A DNA stretch of 64,000 nt from Monocercomonoides exilis (lineage: Eukaryota > Preaxostyla > Oxymonadida > Polymastigidae), in contig LSRY02000024.1 of the NCBI GenBank assembly GCA_001643675.2, forward strand, positions 808,001 to 872,000, given 5' to 3'. The position numbers and the translations under genes are program-made. Under the pieces are notes generated by a model, which was not told where the DNA came from, ran no database searches, and worked only from the letters and a program-made list of their open reading frames with translations. The first letter of the stretch is position 1. Each line of letters opens with the position of its first letter. Of the stretch, positions 34,031 to 44,879 are shown piece after piece.

Positions 34031-37000
34031 CTATTCCATTGAGCTTTCTCCAGTCCCATCTTCGCTTTCTTCTTCGTCAGCTGTGCCTCCACTCATATAC
34101 ACCCCAATTGCATCAGATACAGTCAATGTTGCTGCATTCGCCGGAAAACGCTCAATGCATGCTCGCTTCACACTCATCAGAGATGGACGGTCACTTGCTC
34201 GGCTCGAAACACACGCCTTCACTGCCTCCTTCCACTTGCTCCCGCCAACTCTCTCCAAATCCGGCCTCTCTCCATTCACAATCTTCTGCCCTGCCACTTC
34301 GGCCTCAAACTCCCCAAACGGGATCTGAAGGGTCAGACACTCCCACAGCATCATCCCGATCGAAAACACAACTGACTCTTTTGTTGCTCCCATCTTCTTG
34401 TTCATCAGCAGTTCGGGTGCCTTCCACCTCAGGCACTCTTTTTTGAAAACATCATCCTCCTCAAACGCAGATGAGGGAAGAGAGTCATAATCATCATCAT
34501 CACTTGCAGAAGTCACAACAGTTGATGAAGAGATGGATGAGGAATCGGAATCATCGTCAGATGAGAAGTCAGAGTGCATCACAATACAAATGACCATGTG
34601 TTCTGAAAACAACACTATGTGTGGACTGAGATTGGAAAGCGATTGAAGCGGATTTTCCATTTCATCAAATGAATGCAGTGCGAGATTAGCCACCCAAAAC
34701 AGCACCTGAGCAGCTGTCTGCTCTCTTTCATTTAATGAGCCAATTGGCATCTCTTTCTTCTCATTCCTTCCATGAAGAAGCATGAACAGAGAATCTCTCA
34801 AATCCACAATCAGTTTTTCATGTGGTGAGGAGCAGGCCATTGCATCCACCAGATTGGACATCGATGAAGTTGTGGGACACAGACTCTCTGATCGAACAAA
34901 AGTGGATTCTGTATCTGAAGTGTCTGTGGTTGAGGTGGATGCAACAGATGGCGAAGGTGTTCGTTTTCTTGTCTCTTCTTCCTCAACCTTTTCCAGCATC
35001 CATTCAGGAATCTTGTCTGAATCTTTCCCCAGGATATATTCAGTTGATCCACATTCACTCAGCAAATGCTCTGATGACTCTGAATGCCCCAAGCTTTTCT
35101 CATACACTCTCTTCTTGATCCTTTCTTCATTCTTCTTCTCCGCTTCTCTCTCTGCCCTCCTCCACTGCTCCTCTGGTGACGTCTCCATTGTCACCATCTC
35201 AAATGCCTTTGGATCCTTCTTCACCGTGTCATTCACTATCTCTCTCAGATCTTTATTTTCATTCTTTGCCTTTCTCCATCTGACTGCAAGAATAATAGAA
35301 ACAATAAGAACAATCAACAATAAAATAACAAGAACAGTCACAATCAACAACCAATAAGATTTCTTTTCTTTTCCTCCTTCAACAATCCTTTCCTCCCCAT
35401 TTGTTTTGGGTTCGCTTCTGTTCTTCACGATGAATTCATTTGTTGATGAAGGAGATTCAGCATTCCCAAACAGGATGCACACACTCACTTCTGCATTTTC
35501 GTTTTCATTTCCGATTCCTGCAGTGCTTGTCCACCCAAACACCATCCCCTCAGAAACATATCCCTCTTCCTCAAACACCCCTTTCTCCACATGAGCTTCT
35601 TCACCCATTCTCTTCTCCACTTTGAATGATAGGTTACATGGAAGCAACAACTCCCCCACAAACACCACTTTCTCCCTCTCCCCAACTTCCTCCACCTCCA
35701 CCTCCACTTCATCCACTCGCGGAATGAACAGCACAGACTCTCTCGCTGCCAGAATTCCTCCCACCTCACATCCTTCATTCGTCATCCACATCGATGATCC
35801 CTTCTCCACCCCATCTCCCCCACGAAGGCTCACCACTTCAACCTTCCCTCCCTCTCTGCACCACATGTTTCTCCGAGCAGACGGATACTTCGCAACTCCT
35901 TCCCCATTCCCTTCAAACTCACCCTTCGCAATCTTCACACTCCCTCCACTGACGCTCATCCCTCCCTCACCACAGTTCGCAATCCTCGTCTCCATCACAA
36001 CCCCGGTGCTCTGTCTCACCTCCACAGCTGACTCATTCCACCTGCACACCCCTTTCTCATTTCCTTCTCCTTCTCCTCCTCCTTCATTCATCCACTCCTC
36101 TCTTTCATCCTTCTCCTCATGCCCTGTCCCATCCACCATGCATGCTTCCATCTCCAGCTCACATCCTCCTCTCACACACACTGCACTCCCTTCTCCACTC
36201 CTCCTCCCCCATCTCTCAAACGAACAGTTCACGCACTCTGTCTTTGCTCCTCGCCCTTCTCCATGCAGCACACTTCCCTCACTCTTCGAAACACTCACAT
36301 TCACAAGCTCCACACACCACATCCTCATCTTTCCTCCTTCCCCTTCCCCATTCAATGCCCCATTTCCTGTCACACTCACACAGCTCGCTCCTCCGCGCAA
36401 TCTCACATCTTTCATGACAATCTCCTTCATCTCCACTCTCCCTCCACCATCCACCCTCACAACATCTCCCTCGCTCTCCACATCCCCAATCACACACTCC
36501 CGCAACACTCCATTGCTCCCACTCCCAAACACAAACACACCCTTCCCACACTCCATTTGCTCCACCACACCCCCACGCATCTCAAACACTCCTCCACATA
36601 TCCTCATCACATCACACATCAGGGCTCCCCTTTGCTCCGCAAACCTCACTGCACACCCTGTCATCACAAGTGTTCCATTCACTTGCTGAAGCACACTTCC
36701 ATCTCTCCCCTCAAAATGCTTCCCGATTTCAAACACACACTCCACCACCTCACTTTCATTCACAAAGCACACAACCCCTTCCTCCAACACTTCTGCTTCA
36801 TCCACCTCATCCACACTCACAATGCACTTCTTCCCCCGCTTCCAAGATCGGATGCACACATCTCCCACAGTCGTCTTCTCCATCACAACCCCTTTCTCCA
36901 CAATCCACATCGTGCTCCCTGCTCCTCTTTCCATGTGCTTCATCCCACATGAAACACTCCAACATGCCTCACTTTCGGATCCACACAGCCTCCCATCCTT

Positions 37001-40000
37001 CCCCGATTTAGCAACATACACCCACACAGACAAATACCCCTGCAACCACTCCAGCAGATCCACATCCTTCTCTTCCTCATCGCTCGCATTCGCTGCATCC
37101 CTCCGCAACAGAGAATCCTGCTCTGTGTCCAGCTCAAGCACACTCCGCTTCATCTGCTCCTCAATTGACAAGCACCTCACAAACATGTCTTTCCCAACAA
37201 ATGCTTCATTCCACAGGAATGAGATGCCCCTCATCACAAACCCTCCAATCCCATTTGCTCCATTTCCTTCTTTCCCCTCAGCCCTTCCAACACAGTCCAG
37301 CATTATTCCCCCTCCCCTCCCACTTGTTCGGCTGCATTCACATCCTGCGATTGTGCAGCTCTCCATCACCAGCCCTTCTCCATTCTCTTCCCACCCTCCT
37401 CGCCACTTCACCCCTCCCCCTTCCTCAGACCCTTCATTCACACACCCTCTCATCCCGCACCCCTCAATTCTCACATCCACCACCCCCATCTCTTCTCCTG
37501 TTCTGCTTCCAATCACTGCCCCGCTCTCGCCTCTCGAGGTTATGGTTATGAAGTTCGACTTCTCCATCCACACCTTCACTCTTGCCTTCTCTTCTCCATT
37601 CTCTCTCCACAACCTCTTTTTCTCTTCATTTCTTTCATTTCCCTTTGCTCCGCCAACACTTCCTCCACATATCCCAATCAGACTGGAGCTGCTCATGTCT
37701 ATTCCACAGAACAGCGTTCCATTTATCACCACGCTCTTCATTCCCTCACCCACCACCAAATACTCCTTTCCCAACAGACAGTCCTTGAACACACATTCCT
37801 CAACCTTCAGCTCTCCCTTCATCCCTTCAACAAACACAAATCCAATCTCTCCCCCTTCTTCTCTGCCTCTCCCCTCCATTATGCACCCTTTCATCAGCAA
37901 AACACACTTCTCGTCCTCCATCAGAACACATGATCTGCTTCCAAGCATCCCTTCTCCAAACATAATCTTTATGTTTGTCAACGAAAATGGAACACTTGAC
38001 CTGACAAAACCTATCTTCTCTTCAATTTCATTCACTTTTGTTCTCCACTTTATTCCTTCTCCACTGCCATGTTTCCTCTTTTCTCCTCCAAACACAATTT
38101 CGCTCCCTTCTTCATCACCAACGATCGCCAATCCATTTGGCATCTCATCTTCACTCAGAACCATCGCCTCCTCAATCAAAGAGGAATGGCTCACTCGGAT
38201 CTCTTCCATCCCTTGCTCCTTCATCAATGCTGCATGCAGTCTGATTGCTTGTGTGATTGTCTCACATGGTGCAACTGCAAATCCACACCTCCCAAAATCC
38301 CCTCCTCCAACCCCATCCACATGCATCCGCTCTCTCGCCCCTTCCCACAAATACACCACAATCGGAATCCCAAACTCATCTCCTGTGGTGCTTCGCTCAC
38401 ACCCCCACACTCCTCCCCATTTCCCTTCCTCTTCCTTCCAATCCTCTTCTCTTTCCTCCTCTGATGGAACAAACCAATCCCCCAAATGAGCTCTGTCTGC
38501 CACTTCTCCCAGAACACTGCACCTTGCAAACACATCTCTCCCTTCCCACCCGCGGTTTCCCTCAAATCTCACTTTTCCAATCTGGAACACATCTACCTCA
38601 TCCAACGCTTTCCCTCCTTCTCCACCATCCACAACATCAATATACAACCCTCCTCCTCTTCCACGCTCTTTTTCCCCTTCCCCAACCATACATCCACTGA
38701 ATACCGCATCTATAATCGCTAACCCTCTCCACCCCTTCCCCACTTCCACAAACAGCCCTCCTCCGCACCCCTCTCCTTCTCCTTCTCCTCCACAGCTGCA
38801 TCCCTCCACACTCACAGCACCCTCGCTTTCTCCTCCCTCGCTGCCTGTGGTGTTGCCTATCGACACAACCCCTCCTTCACCAACACCAATCCACATCCAA
38901 CCCCCACTTCCCGACAAGCACCCACAATTCCGATATGTCCCTCCCTCCACCACAACTCCTCCTCCTTCTCCCACTCTCCCTCCCACAACACTCCCATTCC
39001 CCCTCTCCCGCACAACCTCTTCCACCACTGTGTTCTTCATCTCCACCCACCCTCCATTCACCCCTTCCATCTCCACCACTCCACACCCATCCTCCCTCAT
39101 CCCACTCACCTCAACTGACTCCATCACCACTCTCCCTCCAACAACTAACACAAACCCACTCAAAAATGCATCCCCTTCTCCCTCTCTTCCTTCCCCTTCT
39201 CCTTCTCCTTCATTTTGCTTTTCCTCCGCGCTCACCTCTCTCACTCGGCACTTCACCAACTGCAGCTCTCCTCCATTCTCTCCAACAACAAACTCCTCCT
39301 TCCTCCTCTTCCCCTTCCCCACTCGAGCAAAACTCATCCCCTCAAACATCCCACTCCCTCTCCCAATCAGCACCACCTCTTCCCCTTCGCTCCTCCCTCT
39401 CAAAACAACAGCTGTCTCCTCCTTCCCCACCCCTTTCACACTCACTGACAAGTCTCCAATCTCCACTTTCTCCTCTCTGCACCTTCCCCTCCCCACAACA
39501 ACATCCACTTCTCTTGTCAAATCTGCAACCATTCTGAAATACCCAATCCTTTTGCATCCCCTCCCCTTCTGTTCTTCTCCTTCCACTCCACCAGACCCAC
39601 ATCCCAAATGGTCGATCCCTTCCTCTCCATCAATGTGGATCTTGCTGAAATATCCTTTCAACACCCAACCGCTGCAATCTGTGCCTCCTTTCACAACTCT
39701 CATTCCCTCTCCTTCCGAAATCGTCCGACACAACACAAAACTGCTTTCATCAATGCTTGTCCACCCATCGCAGATATACACATCCGATCCTCCATTTGCT
39801 GCACTGTTGTTTCCAAAGAAGCAAAACAACACTTTTGAATCAGATGATCCAGTTCCATTATCCCAGCAGATTCCTCCACCTCTATTTTCACTGTGCCCAT
39901 TCATAAATACACAATCTGAAACAATTGCACAACAATTCCATTGAATACTCAATCCTGCACCTCCAGTGTGATATTGTGAAATTTTTAAGTTTCCAACAAA

Positions 40001-41287
40001 CTCATTTTCACTGACAACGTTTCTTGTTGGCTCAAATTCCAAAAACAACCCTCCTCCCATGTGAGTTGTGTTTCCCTCAATGAATCGGCATTTTGCCCAT
40101 CTCCCTTCGCTCACATACCGAGCATCAACAGTTCCTCCAGATGCCACACTCCAACAATGTGTGAAGTTGCATTTTTCCACTTCCATCTTGCAGTATTTGT
40201 CAAAGCGACTGGATATTGCCCCTCCGCAATAAGCTGCATAGCATCTCTCAAACGATGTTCTCAAAACAGTCAATTTTCCAGTTGATGTGAACAGGATCGC
40301 TCCTCCTGAATTTGATTGACTGCTTGTCGCTGAGGTTTCGAAAAATGAGCAATCAACAAATGTTTCATCTCCACTGCTCACGATTTTTCTTTCCATGTTC
40401 TTCTCCCCTTCATAATCGTTCATCGCTCCATTTCTTTCGCACCTCTCCATGGTTGTGTTTTCACACCACAAGTTCTGCCCACTTCTGTTCGCTCCATAAA
40501 CAATGCCTCCATCCAAAGGCCATTCCACTCCTTCCACAACACACCCAATCATCTTTTCTCCATTCCTTCTCCAAAAATACTGATTTTTATTTTCTTCATT
40601 TTTCCACTTCTCTCTCTTCTCTTCTCCTGTCATCTGCCTCTTCATCGCCATTCTGCTCACATTCACAAACGCCATCTGTTCCACAACTGTGTCCATTCCG
40701 CTGCAACTGGCAATGAAGGCTCCTTCCATCATCACCTTCACATCCCTCACAACCCCTTCGCTCAAATCCACACACCCACAATCACTCCCATCACATCTCC
40801 CAACCCTCACCAAACTCCCAACGAAAACAATCCCTTTCTTCACACCTTCCACACTCACATTCCTCAACACAACCACTCCACCATCTGCTCCTGCAACACT
40901 TCCCATCACACCACTTTCTGCAACCACACAGCACTCGCTCATCTCCCCCAGACTTCCCAAGCCCACATTCATCACTTCCACATTTTCACTCACAAATATC
41001 TTCAGCCGCTTCAGACAAACCGATGCATTCACACTCTTCACCCCAACTCCATCCAGCTCCCTGCTCATGAAACGCACACTTCCTGTTTGAAGCCATTTCT
41101 CTTTTCCCTCCTTTCTCCAGTTTTCCACACCCTTTTCTTCCCACCAAGCATTTTCTTTGCCTTCCAGTCTCTCTTTGATTTTTCCTTTCGCATCTTCTCC
41201 ATCCAGAAGAATATCGCTTTTGTGCTCATATGAAACACTCGCCGCCAAAAAGGAAACAATCAGCAGACAACACGGAGATAGAATCAT
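34031..41287 (-). CDS. Giant secreted-type beta-helix membrane protein with kinase-like cytoplasmic tail
   Basis: A single-exon 2418-residue protein. It begins with a signal peptide (hydrophobic LLIVSFLAASV, then charged). About 1950 residues of ectodomain follow, built of short beta-rich repeats full of Gly, Val and Glu with recurring patterns such as GGxVxxEGC and GGGLFxE, typical of right-handed parallel beta-helix (Pmp-like) proteins. A strongly hydrophobic helix (about residues 1982-2005, WLLIVTVLVILLLIVLIVSIILAV) is the transmembrane span. The cytoplasmic part has a Ser/Thr-rich linker and, from about residue 2200, a kinase C-lobe: RWKAPELL (the APE motif), then SIGMMLWECLTLQIPFGE and RPSLMSVKRAC. 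I see no glycine loop, VAIK Lys, HRD or DFG, so it is probably a pseudokinase or partial domain. Known as an expanded oxymonad type; a surface sensing or adhesion role is inference. Confidence 0.85.
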   Translation of the reverse strand: MILSPCCLLIVSFLAASVSYEHKSDILLDGEDAKGKIKERLEGKENAWWEEKGVENWRKEGKEKWLQTGSVRFMSRELDGVGVKSVNASVCLKRLKIFVSENVEVMNVGLGSLGEMSECCVVAESGVMGSVAGADGGVVVLRNVSVEGVKKGIVFVGSLVRVGRCDGSDCGCVDLSEGVVRDVKVMMEGAFIASCSGMDTVVEQMAFVNVSRMAMKRQMTGEEKREKWKNEENKNQYFWRRNGEKMIGCVVEGVEWPLDGGIVYGANRSGQNLWCENTTMERCERNGAMNDYEGEKNMERKIVSSGDETFVDCSFFETSATSSQSNSGGAILFTSTGKLTVLRTSFERCYAAYCGGAISSRFDKYCKMEVEKCNFTHCWSVASGGTVDARYVSEGRWAKCRFIEGNTTHMGGGLFLEFEPTRNVVSENEFVGNLKISQYHTGGAGLSIQWNCCAIVSDCVFMNGHSENRGGGICWDNGTGSSDSKVLFCFFGNNSAANGGSDVYICDGWTSIDESSFVLCRTISEGEGMRVVKGGTDCSGWVLKGYFSKIHIDGEEGIDHLGCGSGGVEGEEQKGRGCKRIGYFRMVADLTREVDVVVGRGRCREEKVEIGDLSVSVKGVGKEETAVVLRGRSEGEEVVLIGRGSGMFEGMSFARVGKGKRRKEEFVVGENGGELQLVKCRVREVSAEEKQNEGEGEGEGREGEGDAFLSGFVLVVGGRVVMESVEVSGMREDGCGVVEMEGVNGGWVEMKNTVVEEVVRERGNGSVVGGRVGEGGGVVVEGGTYRNCGCLSGSGGWMWIGVGEGGVVSIGNTTGSEGGESEGAVSVEGCSCGGEGEGEGCGGGLFVEVGKGWRGLAIIDAVFSGCMVGEGEKERGRGGGLYIDVVDGGEGGKALDEVDVFQIGKVRFEGNRGWEGRDVFARCSVLGEVADRAHLGDWFVPSEEEREEDWKEEEGKWGGVWGCERSTTGDEFGIPIVVYLWEGARERMHVDGVGGGDFGRCGFAVAPCETITQAIRLHAALMKEQGMEEIRVSHSSLIEEAMVLSEDEMPNGLAIVGDEEGSEIVFGGEKRKHGSGEGIKWRTKVNEIEEKIGFVRSSVPFSLTNIKIMFGEGMLGSRSCVLMEDEKCVLLMKGCIMEGRGREEGGEIGFVFVEGMKGELKVEECVFKDCLLGKEYLVVGEGMKSVVINGTLFCGIDMSSSSLIGICGGSVGGAKGNERNEEKKRLWRENGEEKARVKVWMEKSNFITITSRGESGAVIGSRTGEEMGVVDVRIEGCGMRGCVNEGSEEGGGVKWRGGWEENGEGLVMESCTIAGCECSRTSGRGGGIMLDCVGRAEGKEGNGANGIGGFVMRGISFLWNEAFVGKDMFVRCLSIEEQMKRSVLELDTEQDSLLRRDAANASDEEEKDVDLLEWLQGYLSVWVYVAKSGKDGRLCGSESEACWSVSCGMKHMERGAGSTMWIVEKGVVMEKTTVGDVCIRSWKRGKKCIVSVDEVDEAEVLEEGVVCFVNESEVVECVFEIGKHFEGRDGSVLQQVNGTLVMTGCAVRFAEQRGALMCDVMRICGGVFEMRGGVVEQMECGKGVFVFGSGSNGVLRECVIGDVESEGDVVRVDGGGRVEMKEIVMKDVRLRGGASCVSVTGNGALNGEGEGGKMRMWCVELVNVSVSKSEGSVLHGEGRGAKTECVNCSFERWGRRSGEGSAVCVRGGCELEMEACMVDGTGHEEKDEREEWMNEGGGEGEGNEKGVCRWNESAVEVRQSTGVVMETRIANCGEGGMSVSGGSVKIAKGEFEGNGEGVAKYPSARRNMWCREGGKVEVVSLRGGDGVEKGSSMWMTNEGCEVGGILAARESVLFIPRVDEVEVEVEEVGEREKVVFVGELLLPCNLSFKVEKRMGEEAHVEKGVFEEEGYVSEGMVFGWTSTAGIGNENENAEVSVCILFGNAESPSSTNEFIVKNRSEPKTNGEERIVEGGKEKKSYWLLIVTVLVILLLIVLIVSIILAVRWRKAKNENKDLREIVNDTVKKDPKAFEMVTMETSPEEQWRRAEREAEKKNEERIKKRVYEKSLGHSESSEHLLSECGSTEYILGKDSDKIPEWMLEKVEEEETRKRTPSPSVASTSTTDTSDTESTFVRSESLCPTTSSMSNLVDAMACSSPHEKLIVDLRDSLFMLLHGRNEKKEMPIGSLNEREQTAAQVLFWVANLALHSFDEMENPLQSLSNLSPHIVLFSEHMVICIVMHSDFSSDDDSDSSSISSSTVVTSASDDDDYDSLPSSAFEEDDVFKKECLRWKAPELLMNKKMGATKESVVFSIGMMLWECLTLQIPFGEFEAEVAGQKIVNGERPDLERVGGSKWKEAVKACVSSRASDRPSLMSVKRACIERFPANAATLTVSDAIGVYMSGGTADEEESEDGTGESSME

Positions 41288-42523
41288 CTTTCCGGATCAA
41301 ATTGACCCATTAATTGCCTTTCTTTTGTTTCCTGCCCCATTAATCCCATTCTTTGGCTTTCCAGAAAACACTGAAGATGAAATTATGAAAGACGAAAAAA
41401 TAAATTCAATAACAATTGAAAAAGATTAACTTAGTAAATGAATAAATGAGATAATCAGAATATTCGCAAAATATAACTTAAAAAAATAATATTCAATAAA
41501 ATGAAAAAATTTCAATAATCAAAAGAAAAACAATAATGTCATAAATAATATATAACAAATTCGTAAAAAGAATAAAAAAAACAAAAAATAGAAGAAAATA
41601 TTGCTTTTTTTAATTTGGAAAACCAGAATAACTCCTTGTTTTTAAAAAAATAAATCAAAAATGCACCAAAAAGCTTTGAAGGTTCAGAAACACAATAAAT
41701 TGAATTACAACTATATAGCAATTCTCGAATATTTTCCACAAAGAAAAATCATTTTCAGTTTGTTCAAAAGCCGTGATTCAAAAAATCAAAAAAGTTAAAA
41801 AACGCTTCAATTCAAACAGCAAGCTCTGAGCGAAAGCAATAAGTTTAAAAGTATTGAAACATTGGGACATTTATGGAAAAAATATTCCAATATGAAAATA
41901 AATGATTCGCTTTCATCACCAAAAACAAATATTGTTATTTCTTCTCAAAAGATGTCTGCACAGCAAATCAACACAAACAAATCCAACTCATTAAAAACAC
42001 TCAAGCACGTTAAAAAATCGCCTTCAATGAATTGAATAATAACACATGTTAAAAAATCCAACAATGAAACAATCAAATATCATTTGCCTGATCGTTTTTT
42101 CTAATTTTTATTTTCTCTTTTTGTCTGGAAAAAAAATATCTCGGACAAATGAAAAAGAACCGACAAAAATGCTTCTTTTTGCATTTTGCATTCGCGAGCA
42201 GAAGGCAACAAATCCATTCTCTTTTGAAATCATGAGCTCAGCATCGCCTTGATTAAAATCACATAAATCTTTCCCCAAAACCAAATTGCAATGCAAAACT
42301 GAAGAATGTGTTATGTATCTTCTTTATGAATAATTTTTTTTACGAAATTTATTTTTTGTGACTCTCTTTGAAAAGAAAAATAAACTAAAACGAAAAACAA
42401 CTTATGAATTGGATTGTCTTATTTTTAACAGGCATTGAAGAGCATCACAAGTGGGATAGTTGCAAAGAAACACATATTCAAGGCTTTTGTTAACGATGGA
42501 ATTAATTGTGAAGAATTCTGGCA
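41288..42523. other. Intergenic, divergent promoter region, no gene seen
   Basis: Separates the minus-strand beta-helix gene from a plus-strand gene. Very AT-rich. A T-rich tract ending AACAG at 42425-42431 looks like a 3' splice site upstream of the next gene, but no matching exon could be established. Confidence 0.45.
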
Positions 42524-44374
42524 ATGATGACAGAGAAGACAGAAAATCGTGAATTGTGGAAGAAGGAAACAGACAGGGCACATGCAACACAAATATTAGG
42601 CATTCCTCACGGACTTGCAGAAATGAGGGAAGAATCTGTGGAAGAAACAGAAAAAGTGGTGTTGTCGAAATGGCAGGCAACGAAATGGATGAAGACTTAT
42701 TTGCAGACTGGAAGGAGTGGGTGGTCAAGCAGCAGCAGCAGCACAAGCACAAACTCTGGCTCCATGGAAATTGGGAATATCAGCGAATTGAAAGAGAAGT
42801 GCGAGTCGTCTGTGCCATTCTGGGTGGAAAAGAGTGCTTCAGAGAAAGAGACAGGAATGGAATGGCAGACGCACACAGTGGTGGAGAGCGGGGCTGGATT
42901 GGGAAGAGAACAGGAGACAGGGATATTTGGTGAAGAAAGAGAGAAAGGGATGAAAGATGAAAACAAGGGCTGTGAATGTTCAGCTCAAATGGTGCTTGAG
43001 GATATGCGGGTGAAAAGAACTGACGAAAGATGCAAAGAAATGGAGAAGGAAGAAGGAGAGGAGTGGGCAAGGGAAGAGGTGAAGAAGGAGATGGGGAAAG
43101 AGATGGAGGGGATTGGGAGGGAGAAAGGATGGAAGTTGGAAGAGAGGAAGCGGGGAGAGATGGTGAAGCGGTGGAGGTGGGAAGACTGGGAGGCAGCGGG
43201 TGGAGCAGGGGCAGGAGGCAGGCTGGAGAAGAGGAAGGAACGGGTTTTGCGGTGGAGGAGGCAGGTGGAGGATGCAATGAAGCACTGGAAGGTGTTTGGG
43301 GTGTGGGTGCGGAAGGAGTGGGAAGGGATGGGAGGAGTTGCAGAAAGGAGGGGAGAAGAGGCAGAGGAGGAGACTCGGATGTGGGATGAGGCAGAGAGGC
43401 GTGTTTTGGAGAAGGAAACAGAAAGAGAGGAGAGAGGAGGGAAAGGTGAAAATGAGGGAGTGGGAAGAGAGGAGCAGCAGGTGGAGCGGTATGAGCGAGC
43501 AAAGCGGAAGGGAGCGAAGGCAGAAGATTTGGATGCAAACACAGAGCATCCGGATCTGAGATATGGGGGATATGGAGGGCTGAGGAGGAGCAAAAGGAGC
43601 GGGAAAGACAGGGAAATGAGGAAGAAAGAAGAAGAATCGCCCGCAGGAACATTTCCATCAGGTCTCCTTTCGCAGATGCTTTTGGAGGAAATGAGGCAGA
43701 GAGGGGAAGGAGACGAAGGGTTATTGTTGCAAGAAGATTTGAAGCCAACAAGCAAATTGTTGGAATTTCAGCGATGGCTTGAGATGGGTGAGATGGGAGA
43801 TGGAAGCGAGGTTGAGAATGAGGGAGAAATGAGGAAAGAAGAGGAGTTAGGAGAAAGGGAGACAACAAGTGAAGGAGAGAGCAGAATGTCCGGTGTTGGA
43901 GGAAAGGATGAGTGGGGAGATTGGCTGATGAGAGGCTGGGAAAGAGAGGATGAAATGGAAGAAGATGAAAATGATGATGATGAAGGTTTTTGGAGTGGAA
44001 GGGATGGGGAAGGAAAGAAAAGTGAGATGGGGCATATGAGGTGCTTGAGGGTGATTGCCTGTGGGAGAGGAGGAGGAGAGAGTGAGTGGGAGCTTGGGGT
44101 GAGAGATCCAGAGGAGATGTTGAGGCGGTTCTACGATGCAGGAAGTGGGATGAGGCAGATGAAGCGGGAGAGACGAAGGAAAAGGAGGGGAAGAAGGGAT
44201 GAGAAAGAATGGAAATGGAGAGAGAAAGGAGCTGGGGAAGGGAGCACAAGAAGAAGTAATTGTTGCAGCAGCAGTTTTGTGGATGGGGAACGAGACGAGC
44301 GAAGAACAGAGGTGGAAGCAGAGCCAGATGCTGTGGCTGCAGATGGAGACATTGAGGAAATCAATGAGCTATGA
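42524..44374 (+). CDS. Acidic, Glu/Arg/Trp-rich protein of unknown function
   Basis: A 616-residue ORF starting at ATGATG, with an in-frame TGA just upstream. The first about 60 residues look most protein-like (QILGIPHGLAEMREES). There is a short Ser run, then a long charged region rich in Glu, Arg, Lys and Gly with frequent Trp (KRWRWEDWE), probably coiled coil or disordered. Near residues 365-440 a moderately hydrophobic patch appears (GTFPSGLLSQMLLEEM, then LLEFQRWLEMGE). The C-terminus is basic then acidic, ending EEINEL. The opposite strand is also open for 489 codons, but with Ser/Pro/Leu bias typical of an antisense shadow. No domain recognised. Convergent with the HMG-CoA reductase gene. 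Confidence 0.65.
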   Translation: MMTEKTENRELWKKETDRAHATQILGIPHGLAEMREESVEETEKVVLSKWQATKWMKTYLQTGRSGWSSSSSSTSTNSGSMEIGNISELKEKCESSVPFWVEKSASEKETGMEWQTHTVVESGAGLGREQETGIFGEEREKGMKDENKGCECSAQMVLEDMRVKRTDERCKEMEKEEGEEWAREEVKKEMGKEMEGIGREKGWKLEERKRGEMVKRWRWEDWEAAGGAGAGGRLEKRKERVLRWRRQVEDAMKHWKVFGVWVRKEWEGMGGVAERRGEEAEEETRMWDEAERRVLEKETEREERGGKGENEGVGREEQQVERYERAKRKGAKAEDLDANTEHPDLRYGGYGGLRRSKRSGKDREMRKKEEESPAGTFPSGLLSQMLLEEMRQRGEGDEGLLLQEDLKPTSKLLEFQRWLEMGEMGDGSEVENEGEMRKEEELGERETTSEGESRMSGVGGKDEWGDWLMRGWEREDEMEEDENDDDEGFWSGRDGEGKKSEMGHMRCLRVIACGRGGGESEWELGVRDPEEMLRRFYDAGSGMRQMKRERRRKRRGRRDEKEWKWREKGAGEGSTRRSNCCSSSFVDGERDERRTEVEAEPDAVAADGDIEEINEL

Positions 44375-44879
44375 AAGGGAAAAATTGTTTGAACACAACC
44401 CACATTTTTCCTTCAATTGAAGTAAATATTAAGCATGTTCCAGAACAGGTTATATCATTATGTTGTGTATTTAAAATATTCAGTATCTTATGCTTTGCGT
44501 AACAATTCGATTTTCCTGTGATATGGATTTCATGTTGAATGAGTAATAGTTTTTTATAAAATTTTTATTTATTGATTGATTGATTAATTTATTTATTTAT
44601 TTATTTATTTATTTATTGTTTTATAAGCAATAAATTCGGATACTTAAAACTACTAACAAAGGAGCAAATGTTGAAATAAAATTGAAATAATCTCGTTTTT
44701 TTTTGCATTCTGTTTTATAATTTTTACCTTTCCAAAAGGTTTATTCTTCTTTGATAAGGAAATTAAAATGTGGAAATTATTGCGGAAAATAACATTATAA
44801 ACATTGCTTAAAATCATTTCGTGAGCAAAATTTTTGTTGTGCTTTATCTTTCTTCAATCATAGCGCAAAAACGTTATTT
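44375..44879. other. Short convergent spacer with an ATTT tandem repeat
   Basis: Between two convergent 3' ends. Contains an imperfect (ATTT)n microsatellite at about 44589-44620; otherwise AT-rich with no gene. Confidence 0.55.

Noticed and set aside
35622-39944. Long plus-strand ORFs opposite the beta-helix gene (for example 36822-38489, 555 codons)
   Set aside because: Composition is Ser/Pro/His/Thr-rich, as expected from the antisense of Gly/Glu/Val-rich coding. The minus strand has one unbroken 2418-codon frame with a signal peptide and membrane helix.
42780-44249. 489-codon minus-strand ORF opposite the acidic protein gene
   Set aside because: Ser/Pro/Leu-rich antisense shadow of Glu/Arg/Gly codons; no motif, and it collides with the plus-strand ORF that has a more normal N-terminus.
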